This document shows, in pieces, positions 4,587 through 5,766 of a stretch of 5,766 bases of DNA; position 1 is the first letter of the stretch; the number at the start of each line of letters is the position of its first letter. The position numbers and the translations under genes were made by a program. The stretch covers positions 1 through 5,766 of the forward strand of contig DQHP01000017.1 in the NCBI GenBank assembly GCA_003524435.1, written 5' to 3'. The notes beneath the pieces are model-generated. The model saw only the letters and a list, made by a program, of their open reading frames with translations, was not told where the DNA came from and ran no database searches. Source of the DNA: Microbacterium sp. Lineage in GTDB: Bacteria > Actinomycetota > Actinomycetes > Actinomycetales > Microbacteriaceae.

Positions 4587-5252
4587 ATGAGCAATATCCT
4601 CGACATGCTCCCGCCGAATGCCACGCATCATGACGCGGAGCGCTTCTTCACCGGGGCCGGGTGGACACCGTGCGGCGCCGGAGACTGGGCGATCGCACTG
4701 CGCTCTCCCGATGGCACGATGGCCGTGCGAATCAGTCCATTCGATCCCACCGGGCCATACACGGCCGCGCTTTATCGGGACGCGGCGTACACGCACCAGG
4801 TACCGCAGCTCTTCGCCCATCGGCGCCTCGTCGGCGGTGGAGATCTACAGGTGATGGAGTGGCTCGAGGCGGTGGACGAGCAGGACGCCACCGACTTCCA
4901 TCGCGCGATCGAGAATCGTGAGGAGTCTGTCGCAGAGTTGGTCGACATCGTCCGCGGCATCCACGCACGGGCCCTGCAGGAATTGCCGTGGTGCGGACCG
5001 CTGGATCAGAACCCGTCGAATGTAATGCGCGGAGCCGACGGCAGACTCGTCGCCTGCGACCTCTTCTACGCCGATGGCCCGGATCTGTATGCGACGGCGG
5101 CCACGAATCCACAGTTGGTGGCCGAGCGGATCCCCGAGAACGAACGCCGCTTCATGACCGAGATTCCGCTGGCCGCTTCTGGTCCGTGGGATGCCAAAGA
5201 GCGGGAAGCGATGCGGGCGGGTTTGGCGAAGGTGGATGCACGGACCGAGTGA
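4587..5252 (+). CDS. Divergent kinase-fold (APH/protein-kinase-like) protein
   Basis: A 221-residue protein that looks like a small member of the protein kinase-like/aminoglycoside phosphotransferase superfamily. The C-lobe signature is visible: LDQNPSNVM carries a catalytic-loop Asp140 and, five residues on, Asn145, the spacing of HGDxxxxN in the family. VACDLFYADGPDLY supplies the metal-binding Asp158, 13 residues after the Asn, as in IDFG. The N-lobe is short: DWAIALRSPDGTMAVRISPF looks like the beta2-beta3 hairpin, but the usual ATP-contacting lysine is replaced by Arg48 in AVRIS. VMEWLEAVDE (89-98) fits the hinge. Its substrate is unknown. GGA lies only 3 bases before ATG 4587, so a start at in-frame ATG 4605 is possible. 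The next gene follows in the same direction after 61 bases with no terminator, suggesting an operon with an ADP-ribosylglycohydrolase. Confidence 0.65.
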   Translation: MSNILDMLPPNATHHDAERFFTGAGWTPCGAGDWAIALRSPDGTMAVRISPFDPTGPYTAALYRDAAYTHQVPQLFAHRRLVGGGDLQVMEWLEAVDEQDATDFHRAIENREESVAELVDIVRGIHARALQELPWCGPLDQNPSNVMRGADGRLVACDLFYADGPDLYATAATNPQLVAERIPENERRFMTEIPLAASGPWDAKEREAMRAGLAKVDARTE

Positions 5253-5313
5253 GGCGACCGTCGCTCCTACACGAGACACTGAACGCAGAGCCTTTTCAAT
5301 CTGAGGAGTGATC

Positions 5314-5766
5314 ATGGATCTCACGAGCATCCAACTCGACCGAGCGATCGGCACCGTGCTCGCATCCGCCGCCGGCGATGCGCTCGGCTCGCAGTATGAG
5401 TTCGGACCCGCGTTGCCCGACGCCGTCACCCCGAGATTCGGACGCGGCGTATTCGGACACGCACCGGGTGAGTGGACGGATGACACGAGCATGGCCATTC
5501 CGATCCTCGACGTACTCGCGCGCGGAGATCGTATTGATGATGCGGCTTCACGCGAGGAGATCGTCGGTCGGTGGATCGGATGGGCGCGCACCGCGAAGGA
5601 TGTCGGTGCCCAGACACGGACGGTGCTCTCACGTATTCCGGCGACCTTCACTGAGGCTGACGCGCGCACCGCAGCACGCGAGGTTCACGAGCAGGCCGGC
5701 CGCAGCGGAGGCAACGGCGCGCTGATGCGTACGGGTCCGCTCGCTCTCGGCTATCTCAACCGTCCG
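5314..5766 (+). CDS. ADP-ribosylglycohydrolase family protein (3' end beyond window)
   Basis: The first 151 residues of a DraG/ARH-family protein; the frame is open to the end of the window and no stop is present. These enzymes remove ADP-ribose from proteins or small molecules using two metal ions. Visible motifs are the N-terminal helix with GTVLASAAGDALGSQYEF (GDALG at 21-25), the metal-binding WTDDTSM (54-60, with Asp56 and Asp57), and SGGNGALMRTGPLAL (131-145), a family hallmark. The second acidic metal ligands, usually near the C-terminus, are outside the window. GAGGAG at 5303-5308 is 5 bases before ATG 5314, a strong ribosome binding site. It probably shares a transcript with the kinase-fold gene upstream. 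Target and partner transferase are unknown; the family also includes members acting on other ADP-ribose derivatives. Confidence 0.9.
   Translation, partial: MDLTSIQLDRAIGTVLASAAGDALGSQYEFGPALPDAVTPRFGRGVFGHAPGEWTDDTSMAIPILDVLARGDRIDDAASREEIVGRWIGWARTAKDVGAQTRTVLSRIPATFTEADARTAAREVHEQAGRSGGNGALMRTGPLALGYLNRP

Noticed and set aside
4845..5669. A 274-residue minus-strand reading frame across the kinase-fold and ADP-ribosylglycohydrolase genes.
   Set aside because: Both plus-strand genes have recognisable motifs over this stretch; the long minus frame is a by-product of high-GC codon use and shows no domain.

Overview
The window looks like a stretch of accessory chromosome from a high-GC Gram-positive bacterium, most likely an actinomycete of the Microbacteriaceae type. 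This rests on the strong G/C bias at third codon positions, the DUF2510 motif, the DUF4190-like membrane protein with a proline-rich N-terminus, and an actinobacterial-style HicB whose C-terminal helix-turn-helix follows an alanine-rich helix. The species cannot be fixed from the sequence alone.

Region 1 (about 1-1822) is a site-specific recombination module. It holds two different small serine recombinases in the same orientation (253-819 and 1077-1658). The non-coding DNA around them carries recombinase-type sites. One is a 28-bp dyad at 53-80 that has the geometry of a resolvase crossover site. The other is a five-member family of roughly 18-27 bp repeats with the core TGTTGAGGACTTCGGACA, at 115, 136, 945, 1752 (inverted) and 1796. 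No transposase is present. The repeats place recombinase 1 between direct copies and recombinase 2 between inverted copies, so both genes could in principle be rearranged.

Region 2 (about 2035-3658) holds two envelope-protein genes: a three-helix DUF4190-like protein with a DUF4352-like exported domain, and a DUF2510 protein with one membrane helix, a coiled coil and a small two-cysteine C-terminal domain. A GC-rich hairpin separates them.

Region 3 (about 3794-4379) is a compact HicAB type II toxin-antitoxin operon with hicA first, a 4-nt GTGA overlap, and an inverted repeat that puts the hicA ribosome binding site in its loop.

Region 4 (about 4587-5766) holds a small, divergent kinase-fold protein, then 61 bp later the N-terminal half of an ADP-ribosylglycohydrolase family protein that runs off the window. 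No RNA gene, CRISPR array or insertion-sequence transposase was seen.
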